The notes under the pieces: model-generated
The model's input: only the letters and a program-made list of their open reading frames with translations
Database searches by the model: none
Told to the model about the DNA's origin: nothing
Shown here: one piece after another, positions 33,055-43,979 of the stretch
Layout of the letters: every line of letters starts with the position of its first letter
Position numbering within the stretch: the stretch's first letter is position 1
Source: Blastomussa wellsi
Lineage: Eukaryota > Cnidaria > Anthozoa > Scleractinia > Plerogyridae
Reading direction: 5' to 3'
DNA length: 64,000 nt
Assembly (NCBI GenBank): GCA_947652115.1
Contig: OX393568.1
Coordinates: 11,007,447 to 11,071,446 of the forward strand
Program-made: the position numbers and the translations under genes

Positions 33055-33925
33055 TAAAATTTAAAGTTTTTTAGAATGATGGATTTTACTGTGTGGTTGT
33101 GGGGGTGAAATGTGAGGCTGAATGGATTTCCATTGTTGTTTTCTCAGCTGTGGCGTTTGTAGTGCTGACTGTTGATCAATTTGTTGGGTGCGATGATAGC
33201 CCACTTGAACAACAAAAGCAGGATAGCCTTGTTTGTCGAAGAAGCTCCGATTTTAAGGAAAAATCAGAGCCATCACTACAAAGACAGCAAAGTCTAAGAA
33301 ACTGAGAATAAGGAATGGAATTCTTGACATGTGATGGATGTGAAGATGAATACAACAAATAACTATGAGAATCTGTGGGTTTGTAGTGCACACTGGTGCA
33401 TAAACCACCGCCTTCTATAGAAACTTTGATATCCAGAAATGCCAAAGAAGTATCGGAAATTTCCCAGGTATATTTAAGAGAAGGCCTAGGATGAAACAAA
33501 TTGACAGCGGTTATAAATTGATTGAGATCCTCTCTGGTAGAAGAGGTAGTGCCAATACAGTCGTCAATGCCGCAAAACTCTGGAACAAAAAATTTATTTT
33601 TCAAATCGGCAGTCTTAATGCTCACGGTATCAATGAATGCTTTTCAATCAACTAATTTATTCTGTTGTTTTTCACGTTAACAGGCACCAACCAATAGCAT
33701 AGCTCTATCTTTCTGTATATAAATCACACAGGACCCACAATTCCTCGATTCGCTCTAACGAAGGGTTAACGCTCGAAACGTCAGCTCTCGAATCTCTTTA
33801 TGGTGGCCAATTCAATTCATTACCAACCCAGTTGATAAAACCAAATTATTTTGTTATACTTCCCACTGACGCAGCACCATAGATTCTTTGGAAACTTACC
33901 CCCTCTACTCATTTGTTTAGAAAAA
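33055..33925. mobile_element. Penelope-like element copy with inverted 5' part
   Basis: 33055-33567 is a minus-strand RT piece corresponding to 48330-48822 of the fuller copy: GIDDCIGTTSSTREDLNQFI, then SDTSLAFLDIKVSIEG and SYLLYSSSHPSHVKNSIPYS. At about 33568 it joins, head to head, a plus-strand piece (33569-33925) equal to 49300-49635, the end of the GIY-YIG ORF and the 3' region. This is the structure left by twin priming in LINEs. Two frameshifts lie in the RT part. The Tyr of YIDD is lost at the breakpoint. Confidence 0.85.
33752..33790 (+). ncRNA. Hammerhead-ribozyme-like motif in PLE 3' region
   Basis: TAACGA (degenerate CUGANGA), GGGT..GCTC helix II, GAAAC, GTC. Helix I is GATTCG (about 33748) with CGAATC (about 33788). 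Same position as at 49479, where one helix I pair has changed on both sides. Confidence 0.5.
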
Positions 33926-34604
33926 GCCTATCTTGTGGAAGTGTAATAGCTCATGAGCCAAAAGTATTATAATCACTATTATAGCACAATTGGTCACCTG
34001 AAATTCTTAGCTTCTGTAGTTTAATTGTTTCGGATTTAGTTTTTAATAGCATGACATTGAAAACCAGCAATATAATGAACATCATTTCTACCAACTTTGA
34101 CAGATGTCTTCAATCAACACAGTTTTTCCATAGTTTTTTTGCATGACAACACGATCGTTTCTGGAAAGTTTGTAGCTTAGTAACCAGGCATTAGATTGGA
34201 CGTATTGTATGTTTATTACTCACAAGAGAAACACGTTTGTGGCTATCATATCTACAAAGGGATTTGGGAGCCATCTGTCCGAGATGAACTTGTACCACAA
34301 AGAGAGCTTTGTAATCAGGTCGACAAATTAGCAAATTTTGCTATCAAAGTGCTAAAGGGCGAAGAAACAGTGGGCCATCTACCACATGAACACTCGAGAA
34401 TAGCGTGATATTTTCTTTCTCACGGAGGATTGATTTCTGTTAGTTACAGGCCGCCATCGATTGTACAAACAGCTTTGCGGGGAAATGGAAATTCCTTGCT
34501 GTGACGTTTTCCTGTTCGAGAAAAGCGACTATACACTGCTTAAAAGAACCGGCCCGTTAACAAAGATGATTTAACGCTTTGAACAGCGGCAACAAAATTT
34601 TAAT
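33926..34604. other. Arfaptin intron 1, no gene seen
   Basis: AT-rich, no recognised element. The open frame at 34196-34408 has no known domain. Confidence 0.4.
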
Positions 34605-34745
34605 GTACAGTACTGATCAAAAGTAAGTTGACAGTCCCTCGAGAATAGCATAGCTCGATTCTCAATCCTTGGAAGTTTCGAGTGTCGAGCCTCAAGGTTT
34701 GAGGTTCGAGCATCGAGTGTCAACTTACTTTTGAGCGGTATTGTA
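34605..34745. mobile_element. Short MITE, 28-bp inverted ends
   Basis: TACAGTACTGATCAAAAGTA.. at 34605-34632 and its near-complement at 34718-34745 (..TTTTGAGCGGTATTGTA). 141 bp. The same terminus occurs singly at 41473 (TACAGTACCGCTCAAAA) and 46906 (TTTGAGCGGTGCTGTA), so it is a family. The interior has purine/pyrimidine mirror phrases based on TCGAG. Confidence 0.8.
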
Positions 34746-35680
34746 AGCGCATTGCATTTGAAATTCAACGATGCTGTCAGTTGATTTGACTGGAAAACGA
34801 TCCAATAGAAGTGTTAACATATCAAGCTTGACATTTCATCTGGCTTCATTCATTAAAAAAATTAATGGCACCCTCAAGAAACGGTTTTCTACAGGGTTTT
34901 ACAGTGAGCACATCTTTTAACCATTATCCAATGTTAGCCATTCGTAACTAGTGAGGTGATCTCAGATAGTGCAGAGTGTTATCTACAACTTAACATGCCA
35001 TGGCAAACGAGGACACATTGTTGCTCATTTTGAGCAAACTGGGAACAATTTTTGCAAACACAATGTTTCTGTTACGCAGACGGGCAGACAGGGAAACATT
35101 TCTGTCTGTAACGTTTCTTCATTTGTCACGGCCGTTAGGATGGTCATCTACATAGGTGAGAGTACTCCTGCAGGCCTCCTATCCCCCCACCCACCCAGCC
35201 TGTAGTGACTTCGGTTATAATTCTACTATTTGCTTTGCCAAACATGAGCAGACAGAAACTTTAAATATTTTGCTTACTTTTTTACTTGACTTTCTTAAAT
35301 ATTTTTTTACACAACTTTGATTTCCAAGTGTAATATGTTTTGTTTAGGGTAGAGACTAGAGGGCTTTTCATGATATGTCATTCCGGACACAAAAACGTAA
35401 AGACGCCACTTTCTCAACACAATTTCAAGTATATTTATCATACTCCTGATACTACAGTGGCGTCTTCCACAGCAGGAAAAAAATTGTTTCTCAGAAGCTT
35501 TAGTCAAGACAGCGTTTTAATTTTAACCTTGGTTTTGACGTCAATCTTAGTTTATTTTAATTGCAATAAGGCATTCAAGCAGCAAACCATTCTTGTTCCC
35601 AGAACCCTCGTTTCTTTGGGTCACGTGGTTAAAAGAAAACACGTGGCCCTGGGGACGAGGATGGCAGAAAACGTGACTGT
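34746..35680. other. Arfaptin intron 1, no gene seen
   Basis: Nothing coding. CACGTGGTTAAAAGAAAACACGTGG at about 35624-35648 is a short inverted repeat. Confidence 0.4.
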
Positions 35681-35779
35681 CAACGTTTGCAACTTGATAC
35701 TTTTGTTTGTTTCTTGCAAACGTTTGCAACTTGATACTTTTGTTTTTCTCTTGCAAACGTATGTAACATGATACTTTTG
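35681..35779. repeat. Three tandem units of ~37 bp
   Basis: Units start CAACGTTTGCAACTTGATAC (35681), CAAACGTTTGCAACTTGATA (about 35716) and CAAACGTATGTAACATGATA (about 35754). Confidence 0.85.
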
Positions 35780-36535
35780 ATTCTCGAAAACATATTAAAA
35801 GATGTGTTTCTTTTTCAAGGCCGGAAATAACTGGTAGAACGTTAAATATCCGATGTAAAAATTGAAAGAGAAAAATTTCGTTTAATTCAAAAGGCAATTT
35901 TTCTAATTGTCGAATAGTCACGGAAGAGTACATTATTTTTCCGTTGCCGCCATTCGGTTAAAACCACTTAAAATTTTCTTTATATACAAGGATATCGATT
36001 TATCTAGGAAGCGTTTTAACTAAAAGTATTGAAGGTAAACAGCTTTGCTTGACCAAGAGTTTCCAGCACCGGTGAAAACTAAATACCTCAAACAAATTAA
36101 ATTTATTTGGGGTTTTCGGAAGGCGCCACAGAGTCTACTGCAATATTTGGGAACTTTCCTTGCTTCAAACTTGAAAAAAGTCTTATCCAAAAATCAATGT
36201 TTTGACTCTTCTTTTTCAGTGAACTATCCATTAATGCAAAAGATTAAACCCTGGCAGAGACTTAGCGGTAACAGAAGTTCTGGAGGCGCTTGGCAGTGTG
36301 CAACAATACCTTCAAATTTAGCAAGTTTACCGTACTGCGGCAAAGTCGGGGGAAAGCTTCAACAACGTTTGCACATGTCCATTAAAAGGAGAAATAGACA
36401 AGACACTGGAGAGGAATAATATGCTTCTCTTTATTTGAACCCTGAAAAACACAATACTTTCAAAACTGCAGAAAAACTCTTAAATACACAGGCTTGGGTT
36501 ATTCCACACAAAAGATATGCAACCACAATACTGAA

Positions 36536-37690
36536 CATGATAAACGTATCGACACCCAAATTATTCCCCGACAGCCCTGGGGCAAGAGCTTTCTGAACAT
36601 GAATGTGAGGCTAATGCATCATGGTAATGTACAATCTTGCTTTAAATTTGGATAGAAGTTTTAGAATGATTGGTAAACCCATTGAGTTATAAATTGACTG
36701 CAAAAGCCGTCCGCTAAAATTAGAACTTTCCGCTTTTAGCGTGAAGCTGAGTGAAATGTGAATAGCAAATTAAGCATGCAGAACAGACAATATTCATATT
36801 TTCCGATGGCACTGGGCTCTCACGCTTTCTGAACATGAATGCGAGGCTAATGCGGGGAACTTCTCACGGAAATACAAAGAAACACGAGGAAAATTACAGC
36901 TTGGGTGCCACAAAACCAAAAAAGCACTGAAAGTTGCAAGGCTCTGGAGTTTGGAAGTGATCTGAAGGTTAGAGGAATACCTTAATTAAACAAACATGCA
37001 AAACGATTTGGTAGGAGTGATCAAGGAGATTCACAGATTAATTCATCTGAAAGGAGATTGTGAGTCAGTTGGGAGTCAATATCCCCAATCTGCAGCAAAA
37101 TACTTCTTAACTATTTTGTCAAAAAAATTTGCTGAACTGATTCTGTGTAGTCTGTGATGACCATATGATTTCACTTAAACCAAAAGGGGGAAGTTACTGG
37201 AGAAACTAGAAGTAAATATATTTCTCACTCGCTGGCACGTTTCTTTGATCGCCAAACTGACCAAAGCATCCACATTCGCGTTGAGCCAAAAGCATCAAAC
37301 TTTCGGTCCAAAAACCAGCTTTTCATTTTACTTTAGTGATAGTGGGGTCCATAGTTTGGAGATAATTTAATTTTCCCCCTGCAAAAAATGTTTACAAGTT
37401 AATAGAATTGCAAATACTGAGGAAGTAAACAACGTGTGTGCATGACGAATATGAGTTGCCGTTCGAGCCTTCTCTGGCCCTCCTGACACATTTTTGTTTA
37501 ATACTGGTATTCCGGTATTGGTTTTCCGGCATCCAAGCTGTAAGCTATAATTGTCCGGATGTTTCTTTGTATTTTCGAATGAATTCCCCGCATTAGCCTC
37601 GCATTCATGTTTAGAAGGCTCTCGCCCCAGGGCCGTTGAGGAATACGAATATTGTCTATTCCACGGCTCTGAATTTTTCTCAACTTCTTC
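36536..37690. mobile_element. Probable foldback element with three arms
   Basis: CTTTCTGAACATGAATGNGA followed by GGCTAATGC occurs in plus orientation at about 36590 and 36830 and inverted at about 37580-37612. The plus copies are preceded, and the inverted one followed, by matching GCCCTGGGGC-type sequence. This suggests one inverted-repeat element of about 1.1 kb with an internal duplication. No ORF. 35780-36535 before it shows no feature. Confidence 0.5.
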
Positions 37691-38236
37691 AAAAGTAAAA
37701 TTTAATTTGAAGCAATGTCTATTTCAAGTTTCTTTCATATTTCAATACTTAGTCCTGAATTTTATGCTTTTTGGAGTGAGCAGATTTGGCATATTTACAC
37801 ACCAAGACTTCCCGTCTTTTGTGTTTGAAAGTTGTATTTATTTAGCCACTTTCAGTCTTGAGAGTTGTTTAAGATTTAGTTTCACTACTTCAGAAAGCGG
37901 AAAGGAGCATTTTTGTAAAGGAAAGTGTGCCGGTGGTGTGCCTTGTCGTGGCGGGGAAGCTTGTGTGACCTTACGACCCCCAGGGCTATGCCGGCAGGAG
38001 CCTTGTGCTCCTGGCAGGTCTAACCATGCCGGATTGGTCTGCGCGGTGAGGGTCCAGACTAAAGCAGCACCAACTGGGGAGCGATAATACCCCTAAGGGA
38101 AGGAAAACCCTGACAGAAAACCACCGGCCCTCCAGGTCATGGGGGTTGGGCGGTAGGCCAATCACTTGCCCCCGAAAAAAAACAGAAGATTACCGAAACT
38201 GCAATTTCTCAAATACTAATTAGCAATGGCGAAGCT

Positions 38237-39832
38237 GTGGCCGTGGACGGACGCACAACTGGACACACCATGACGTCAATGGGTGAAAGCCTACGGGAAG
38301 CCCACAGACCGACAAGGTCATTGGCAACGCCAAAATCAAGAATGCGTGTGGGATGCTGGAATGTACGAACAATGTACATAGTTGGAAAAGCAGCGCAAAT
38401 ATCACGAGAGATGGAAAGGTACAGACTTGATCTGTTGGGACTGAGTGAGATACGATGGACAGAGGCAGGACGTATTAAGATGGGGAATGGCTATACAATG
38501 ATTTATGCCGGAGAAGAAAGTGAGCATCAGAGAGGAGTAGCAATAATGATGAATCAGAACACACAGAAATGCCTAATGGAATGGACAGCAATAAGCAGTC
38601 GCATAATAACTGCCCGATTTTACTCCCGCTTCAAAAATACAACTATAATCCAAGTGTACGCTCCGACAAACGAAGCAACAGATGATGAAAAGGACGAATT
38701 CTATGAGCAACTTCAGAGAACTTTTGATACATGCAACCGTCATGATATAGTTATTGTTATGGGAGATCTGAACGCAAAGGTTGGTGACGACAACAAAGAT
38801 GCGGAAGGGATAATGGGAAAACATGGACTGGGTAACATAAACGATAATGGTGAAAGGCTATGTGACTTCTGCTCAATGAACGGTCTTGTCATCACAGGAA
38901 CTTGCTTTCCACACCGAACAACTCATAAAGCGACTTGGGTGTCACCTGACGGGAGGACTCAAAATCAGATTGATCACATGATGATCCGTAAAGAATGGAG
39001 GAGGTCTGTGGAAGACACACGAGTGTACCGGGGTGCAGATGCAGCAAGCGATCACTTCCTGGTAATCATGAAAATAAAGCTGAAACTACATAGAAACCCA
39101 GATAGAGCAAAGGCTAATGCAAGACTTGACACACACAAACTGGAAAACGAAATGTTCAAGTCCAAGTTCAGCGTCGAACTGCGAAACAGATTTACAGCAT
39201 TAGAGGTCGAGGAAAACATCAATGAAGATTGCATGCAAATGGAAAAAATTTATATAGAAACTGCTGAGAAAGTACTAGGCCGGGTGAAAAAGAGAAACAA
39301 GCAATGGTTGAGAGAGGAAACCTGGAAAGCAATAGACCAACGACAGATGATCCACGACAAAATACACTGCATGAAATCAGAGAGAATAAAAAGCAAGCTA
39401 CAAGTAGAGTACAAATTGAAAGACAGAGAGGTTAAACGCAAAGCAAGGGAGGATAAACGAGCTTGGCTAGAACAGTTAGGAAATGAAGCAGAAAAGTACG
39501 CAGAAAATGGAAGAAATAGGGAACTGTACCAAACTGCCAAGAAAATCACAAACAAGAGACAGCGTCAAGTTGCAGCAATTAAGAACAAGAGGGGTGAGAC
39601 AATAAAAGACAAGAATGCCAGACTTGAAAGATGGGCTGAACATTTTGAGGAAGTGCTAGTCAGGGAGGCCCCAATGAACCCAATTGAAGAGAACGAAGTG
39701 GAGGAAAACGAAATTAGCGAGATGGATACAACAGAGAGAGAAGAGAGAAGTAAGGGAGGCACTGAAGAAGACAAAGAGTGGAAAAACACCAGGTATAGAT
39801 GGCATTCCAGCGGAGCTGTACAAAGCAGATAG
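38237..39832 (+). pseudogene. RTE LINE, apurinic-type endonuclease part of ORF2
   Basis: Endonuclease that nicks the target for reverse transcription. The EEP domain runs from about residue 35 to 265: VGCWNVRTM, LLGLSEIRW (metal-binding Glu), VYAPTNEA, VIVMGDLNAKVGD, KATWVSPDGRTQNQIDHMM and DAASDHFLV (catalytic Asp and His). A long Lys/Arg/Glu-rich linker follows. The frame ends at 39832 because of a one-base (+1 type) shift around 39722-39760; the next frame continues with REVREALKKTKSGKTPGIDG. One frameshift is the only obvious lesion in about 3 kb. ATG at 38237 or 38270 (MTSMGE) could start it. Confidence 0.9.
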
Positions 39833-41255
39833 TGATGTGGCAGTAAAGGAGCTGACAAGACTGTTTGATAAGATATGGCAAGAGGAGAAGATACCTGAAC
39901 AATGGAAGAAAGGTTTGATAGTGAAAATACCCAAAAAAGGCGACCTGAAGGAGTGTAAGAACTGGCGTGGTGTGACATTGTTACCTGTGGCTAGCAAAGT
40001 AATGGGCAGAGTCATCATCCAGAGAATCCAAAACGGAGTTGACAGTGTCCTTAGAAAAGAACAAGCTGGGTTTCGAAAGAACAGGAGCACAGTAGACCAA
40101 ATATTCATCCTCCGTAACATCATAGAACAGGTGAATGAATGGCAGGCGACACTTTATGCACACTTTGTTGACTTTGAAAAAGCTTTTGACTCAGTACACC
40201 GCGAAGGACTGTGGAAAATCATGAAGGGCTATGGCATCCCAGACAAGCTGATAAGAATGGTGAAGATCATGTATGAAGACTTTGAATGTTCAGTACTGGA
40301 TGAGGGAGAACAAACAAGATGGTTCAAGATCACCACTGGCGTTAAGCAAGGATGTGTCATGTCAGGTTTCCTATTTCTGCTTGCTGTAGACTGGGTAATG
40401 CGAAGAACAACAGAAGGACAAAGAAATGGCATCAGATGGAACTTCACAACTGCACTTGAAGATCTCGATTTTGCAGACGATATAGTCCTTCTCTCATCAA
40501 AACACCAGCAAATACAGGACAAGACCAACCGACTAGTAGTTAATGCAGGAAGAGTGGGACTGAAATTGAATGCGCAAAAATGCAAAGTGATGAGAATGAA
40601 TGCACGAAGAGAAGACAAAGTAATGATTGAAAGAAAGGAAGTTGAAGACGTCGAAGAGTTTGTATATCTGGGCGCGACTGTGTCAAAAGAGGGTGGTGGC
40701 ACGGAAGACATCAAGAAGCGTCTAAGCAAGGCACAGGGAGCTTTCTACAACCTAAAGAAGATCTGGAATACACGGAGTATTGGTCGGAATACAAAAATCA
40801 AACTGTTTAAGACTCTGGTACGACCAGTGCTATTGTATGGATGTGAAGCATGGAAATTAACAGCTGCTGAAGAGAAGAAATTAGATCGATTCCAGTTCAC
40901 ATGTCTAAGGCGGATATTGAGAGTATGGTGGCCACAACGTATGAGAAACGGCACAATTTCAGAAATAACAGGCGTGAGAAAGATAAGCGACGAAATACGA
41001 AGGAGAAGATGGAACTGGATTGGCCATGTGCTTAGAAAGGACAGGAACGATGATTGTATGGTGGCAATGGGGTGGCAACCCGAGGGGAAGAGGAAAGTGG
41101 GCCGACCTAAAATCACGTGGAGAAGGACAGTGGAAAGAGAGTGCAGACAAGAAAGGTGGACCAGCTGGGCTGAAGCCAGGACTGCAGCAAAAGACAGGGC
41201 TGGTTGGAAAACGAAAGTTGCAGCCTTATGCGCCTCATGGCGCGGAGAGAACTAA
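39745..41255 (+). pseudogene. RTE LINE, reverse transcriptase part of ORF2
   Basis: Continues the preceding ORF after the frameshift. RT motifs in order: KSGKTPGIDGIPAELYK, WRGVTLLPVASK, EQAGFRKNRSTVDQI, FVDFEKAFDSV (first Asp), GVKQGCVMSGFLF and LDFADDIVLL (catalytic FADD). Then come the thumb and GCEAWKLTAAEEKKLDRFQF, and WIGHVLRK with ..GRPKITWRRTVE. It ends with TAA just before the (CTAA)n tail. Open for about 500 residues. Without the single shift, endonuclease and RT would form one protein of roughly 1,000 residues, normal for RTE. Confidence 0.92.
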
Positions 41256-41268
41256 CTAACTAACTAAA

Positions 41269-42308
41269 GTGTAGAAAGCATTGACTTTTTTCATTTAGTG
41301 GAAGGAATTCTGCAGCTTTCTGACAGATATCGGGCTGTTTACGCAACTGATAATACCATGATTTACTGTCACTACAATATACTACAGTTTATTACAGCTG
41401 ATAGGCTCTTTAATACATAAATTAGTCGTTCAACATGTCTAGTTGAAATAAAAGTTTACTTCCGAAACTAATTACAGTACCGCTCAAAAACAGGCGAACC
41501 ATCGAACGCATTTCACACGCAGAGCAAACGCGTTTGCGTTTGGAACTTAAAGCATTTGTGCTTGTGTTGGTATTTAAATGCAAACGCAGCTAAACGCATT
41601 TGTGAAGCTCATTAGCAGATCTCACTTCGAAATTATTTTGCATAACATAAGACTAAACAAAGCCGACATCCTCGTCGGACATTCACTTTTGCATTTTTTA
41701 TGCATCTGTGTTATATCTCCTGTCAGAACTCGGAAACAAACGTTTTTGAAGGATTTGTTTCTTACCACAATGTCAAAAAAATAATAAAACAACAAATTAA
41801 TAATCTGAGCAAATGTATTTTTCTCGGGTCCTGTTTTTACGCGCCACATGTCTCAAAATTCGTCTTGTCTATAGCGCTTGCCGCCGCTTTGGCTTGCGAC
41901 GAACTATTAGCGAAGCGTTGCCACGAACAGCTTCGAAATACTCAGATCCCAAATATAACTTTAAGAATTCGAAGCGGATAAAGGTAATTTCACTCATAAC
42001 CCCACGGATACAACAAAAAGTTTGTTGTGGTTTGCCCACTCTTACCGCTTCACATTGGGAAAACTTGTGTTTACATTGTATGCATCGCAGTTGGAAAAAA
42101 ATATTGTCACCAAAGCAAATTAACAAAAAAAACCTAAGTTGTAAAGAATTTACTCCTATCGATGTTTATTTGATTATCATTTCTGCTTGGCTGTCCACGC
42201 GTTCTAACAGCGTACTCCACCTCAATAATATTGAGTTTTTTTTCGCCAAGTTTTGTTTACCCATGCTTTGCGCATTCCAATGTAGCCACGACAAACACCA
42301 AAAAAATG
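41269..42308. other. Arfaptin intron 1, MITE end and AT-rich DNA
   Basis: 41473-41489 is the terminus of the 34605-type MITE; 41520-41610 repeats AAACGC/GCGTTTG phrases in both orientations. No coding region recognised. Confidence 0.4.
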
Positions 42309-42485
42309 GTTTGCTTATCCGTTCAAAAAAATTTGCATCCATTTAACGTTTTAGCGAAAACGTTTAAACGATTTGCTCTTGCGTTTAAAAAAATTTCCAT
42401 TTGTTTAACGCTTTAGTAAAACCATTTAAACAATTTTTTCATCCGCTTTACGCTTTGGGGAAAACTTTTAAATGGTTTGCTTATC
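42309..42485. repeat. Degenerate tandem repeat, ~65 bp
   Basis: Three diverged units around GGTTTGCTTATCCGTTCAAA, CGATTTGCTCTTGCGTTTAA and CAATTTTTTCATCCGCTTTA, each followed by an ACGYTTTRG..AAAACNTTTAAA phrase. Confidence 0.65.
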
Positions 42486-42680
42486 CGTCTTATGGTCGCT
42501 CGATACTTGCCTATATGTGAACTATTTACCCTTTAGCACGCGGCAAAACCCCGTCTGTACCATCTTTATACGCAGAGGTCGTGTTAAATTATTTGAGTTA
42601 TTCAAAGATTTCAGAAGCAATCGGTTGAAATTGTATAAACAAAACGTGATTTGGTCATTCACTTGATGAATACTTAATAA

Positions 42681-42979
42681 AGGTAAGGTAAGTCTGCAGT
42701 CGGGCCTAGTGGCCCATCAGGCCGGAGCTTATCCCGGTTTCTGTAGCATGAACCGACAGAGAGTATTTCTACTCCCCCCTGGATGGGATGCTAGTCCATC
42801 GCAGGGTTACCCCCCAGCAGTAAATTCGCCGGTACCCATTTATACACCTGGGTGAAGAGAGGCACTGTGAGAGTAAAGTGTCTTGCCCAAGAACACAACG
42901 CAGTGGCCCGGCCAGGACTCAAACCCGGACCGTCCGATCCAGAGTCCAGCGCACTAACCATTAGGCCACTGCGCCTCCC
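42681..42979 (-). mobile_element. tRNA-derived SINE with 13-bp target duplication
   Basis: On the minus strand the head reads GTGGCCTAATGGTTAGTGCG (A-box region) and GGTTTGAGTCC (B box), so a Pol III promoter of tRNA origin. The body holds a conserved stretch around GATGGACTAGCATCCCATCC. GGTAAGGTAAG-type repeats form the tail. GAATACTTAATAA at 42668-42680 and 42980-42992 is a perfect target duplication. Same family as 54424-54771. Confidence 0.92.
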
Positions 42980-42992
42980 GAATACTTAATAA

Positions 42993-43979
42993 CATCAAAT
43001 AAAAGTTACACAGAAGGTTGAAAAATAAATGACATATATTTCCAGGGAGCACTTTTATCATTTGAGTGACAGTGACCAAAACACTGCCAGAAGGTCGCCA
43101 GAGTTAGCAAATGTCGGCTTCGTTGTCAGACTTGTCAGCTCCTTCCAATCAATTCTGGTTTCTTTTGCGGATAATCAGATAAAATGTAACTATCTTTGCT
43201 CAATTCCTAATTTTACGTTTCGTTCTTGATCGACTGACAGGAGTGAAATTCAGGAAACAACACGTGGATTCTGGTCCGGCGTCCTGGGCATGCGGTATGC
43301 TAGAAAACAACTCGATGATTGGATTTGGATTTTTGTAAGTCGAAAGAAACAAAAAATATCCAGACATTCGCAGAGTAAATACAGTAATGCCTTTCAAATA
43401 TGAATTTAGATAAGATTCTTAGATTCAGAGAAAAGCGAGAGCAAAGGTCAAGAAAGTATGAAAAAATGTGGCCTTCACGCATTGGCTGTCACGATTGTCA
43501 ATTTGCCTTCATGTAAGCCGCTGCAGTTGCCTCATTCATTTTCAACCCTTGGGCTTTTACAACCTTCTTCGATCGCTTGCATTTTGGGGTGAATCCTTGT
43601 GATCGACCATTTCAAATTGGGCCTTTCTCACGACGCGAGTTTCGATATAGATGATCAAACGTTCTTTCGCGACAGATTCATTGCACTTTTATTAACGAAA
43701 GGAAAAAAGTGTGAACTTTTAAGCAAGTACCTTTGCTGGTGTCTTTATTTTAGAATTTCGATAATACTTTAACTCAAGTTTTGCATTTGTAATGGGAGTA
43801 AAAAATTGTAACGTCGCGACAAGTTTTGATTGATTGGTTTCTTTTCAAGACATTTACAAGAATAAACATATTGTTTCAGTAAAATGATGAATAGGTGTAA
43901 TCTGTGGATTTGATGATCAGTTAGCTGTTCGAAGAGGGGAATATCGTTAAAGGTTATTTGCGCATTAGAAAGCGCGATA
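42993..43979. other. Arfaptin intron 1, no gene seen
   Basis: No domain-bearing frame or element end recognised. Confidence 0.4.

Larger units (their letters stand above)
37910..41268 (+). mobile_element. RTE-type LINE, nearly full length
   Basis: A GC-rich 5' region (37910-38236) precedes an endonuclease ORF and a reverse transcriptase ORF, and the element ends in a short tandem repeat (CTAA)n at 41251-41267. A short microsatellite in place of poly(A) is usual for RTE. The exact 5' end and target duplication were not determined. Lies in arfaptin intron 1, opposite to the gene. Confidence 0.85.

Noticed and set aside
38573..41150. Minus-strand open frames opposite the RTE LINE
   Set aside because: Antisense shadows in A-rich LINE DNA; serine/leucine-rich with no domain.
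42900..42980. A functional tRNA gene
   Set aside because: A and B boxes are present, but they head a SINE with target duplications; no complete cloverleaf was traced.
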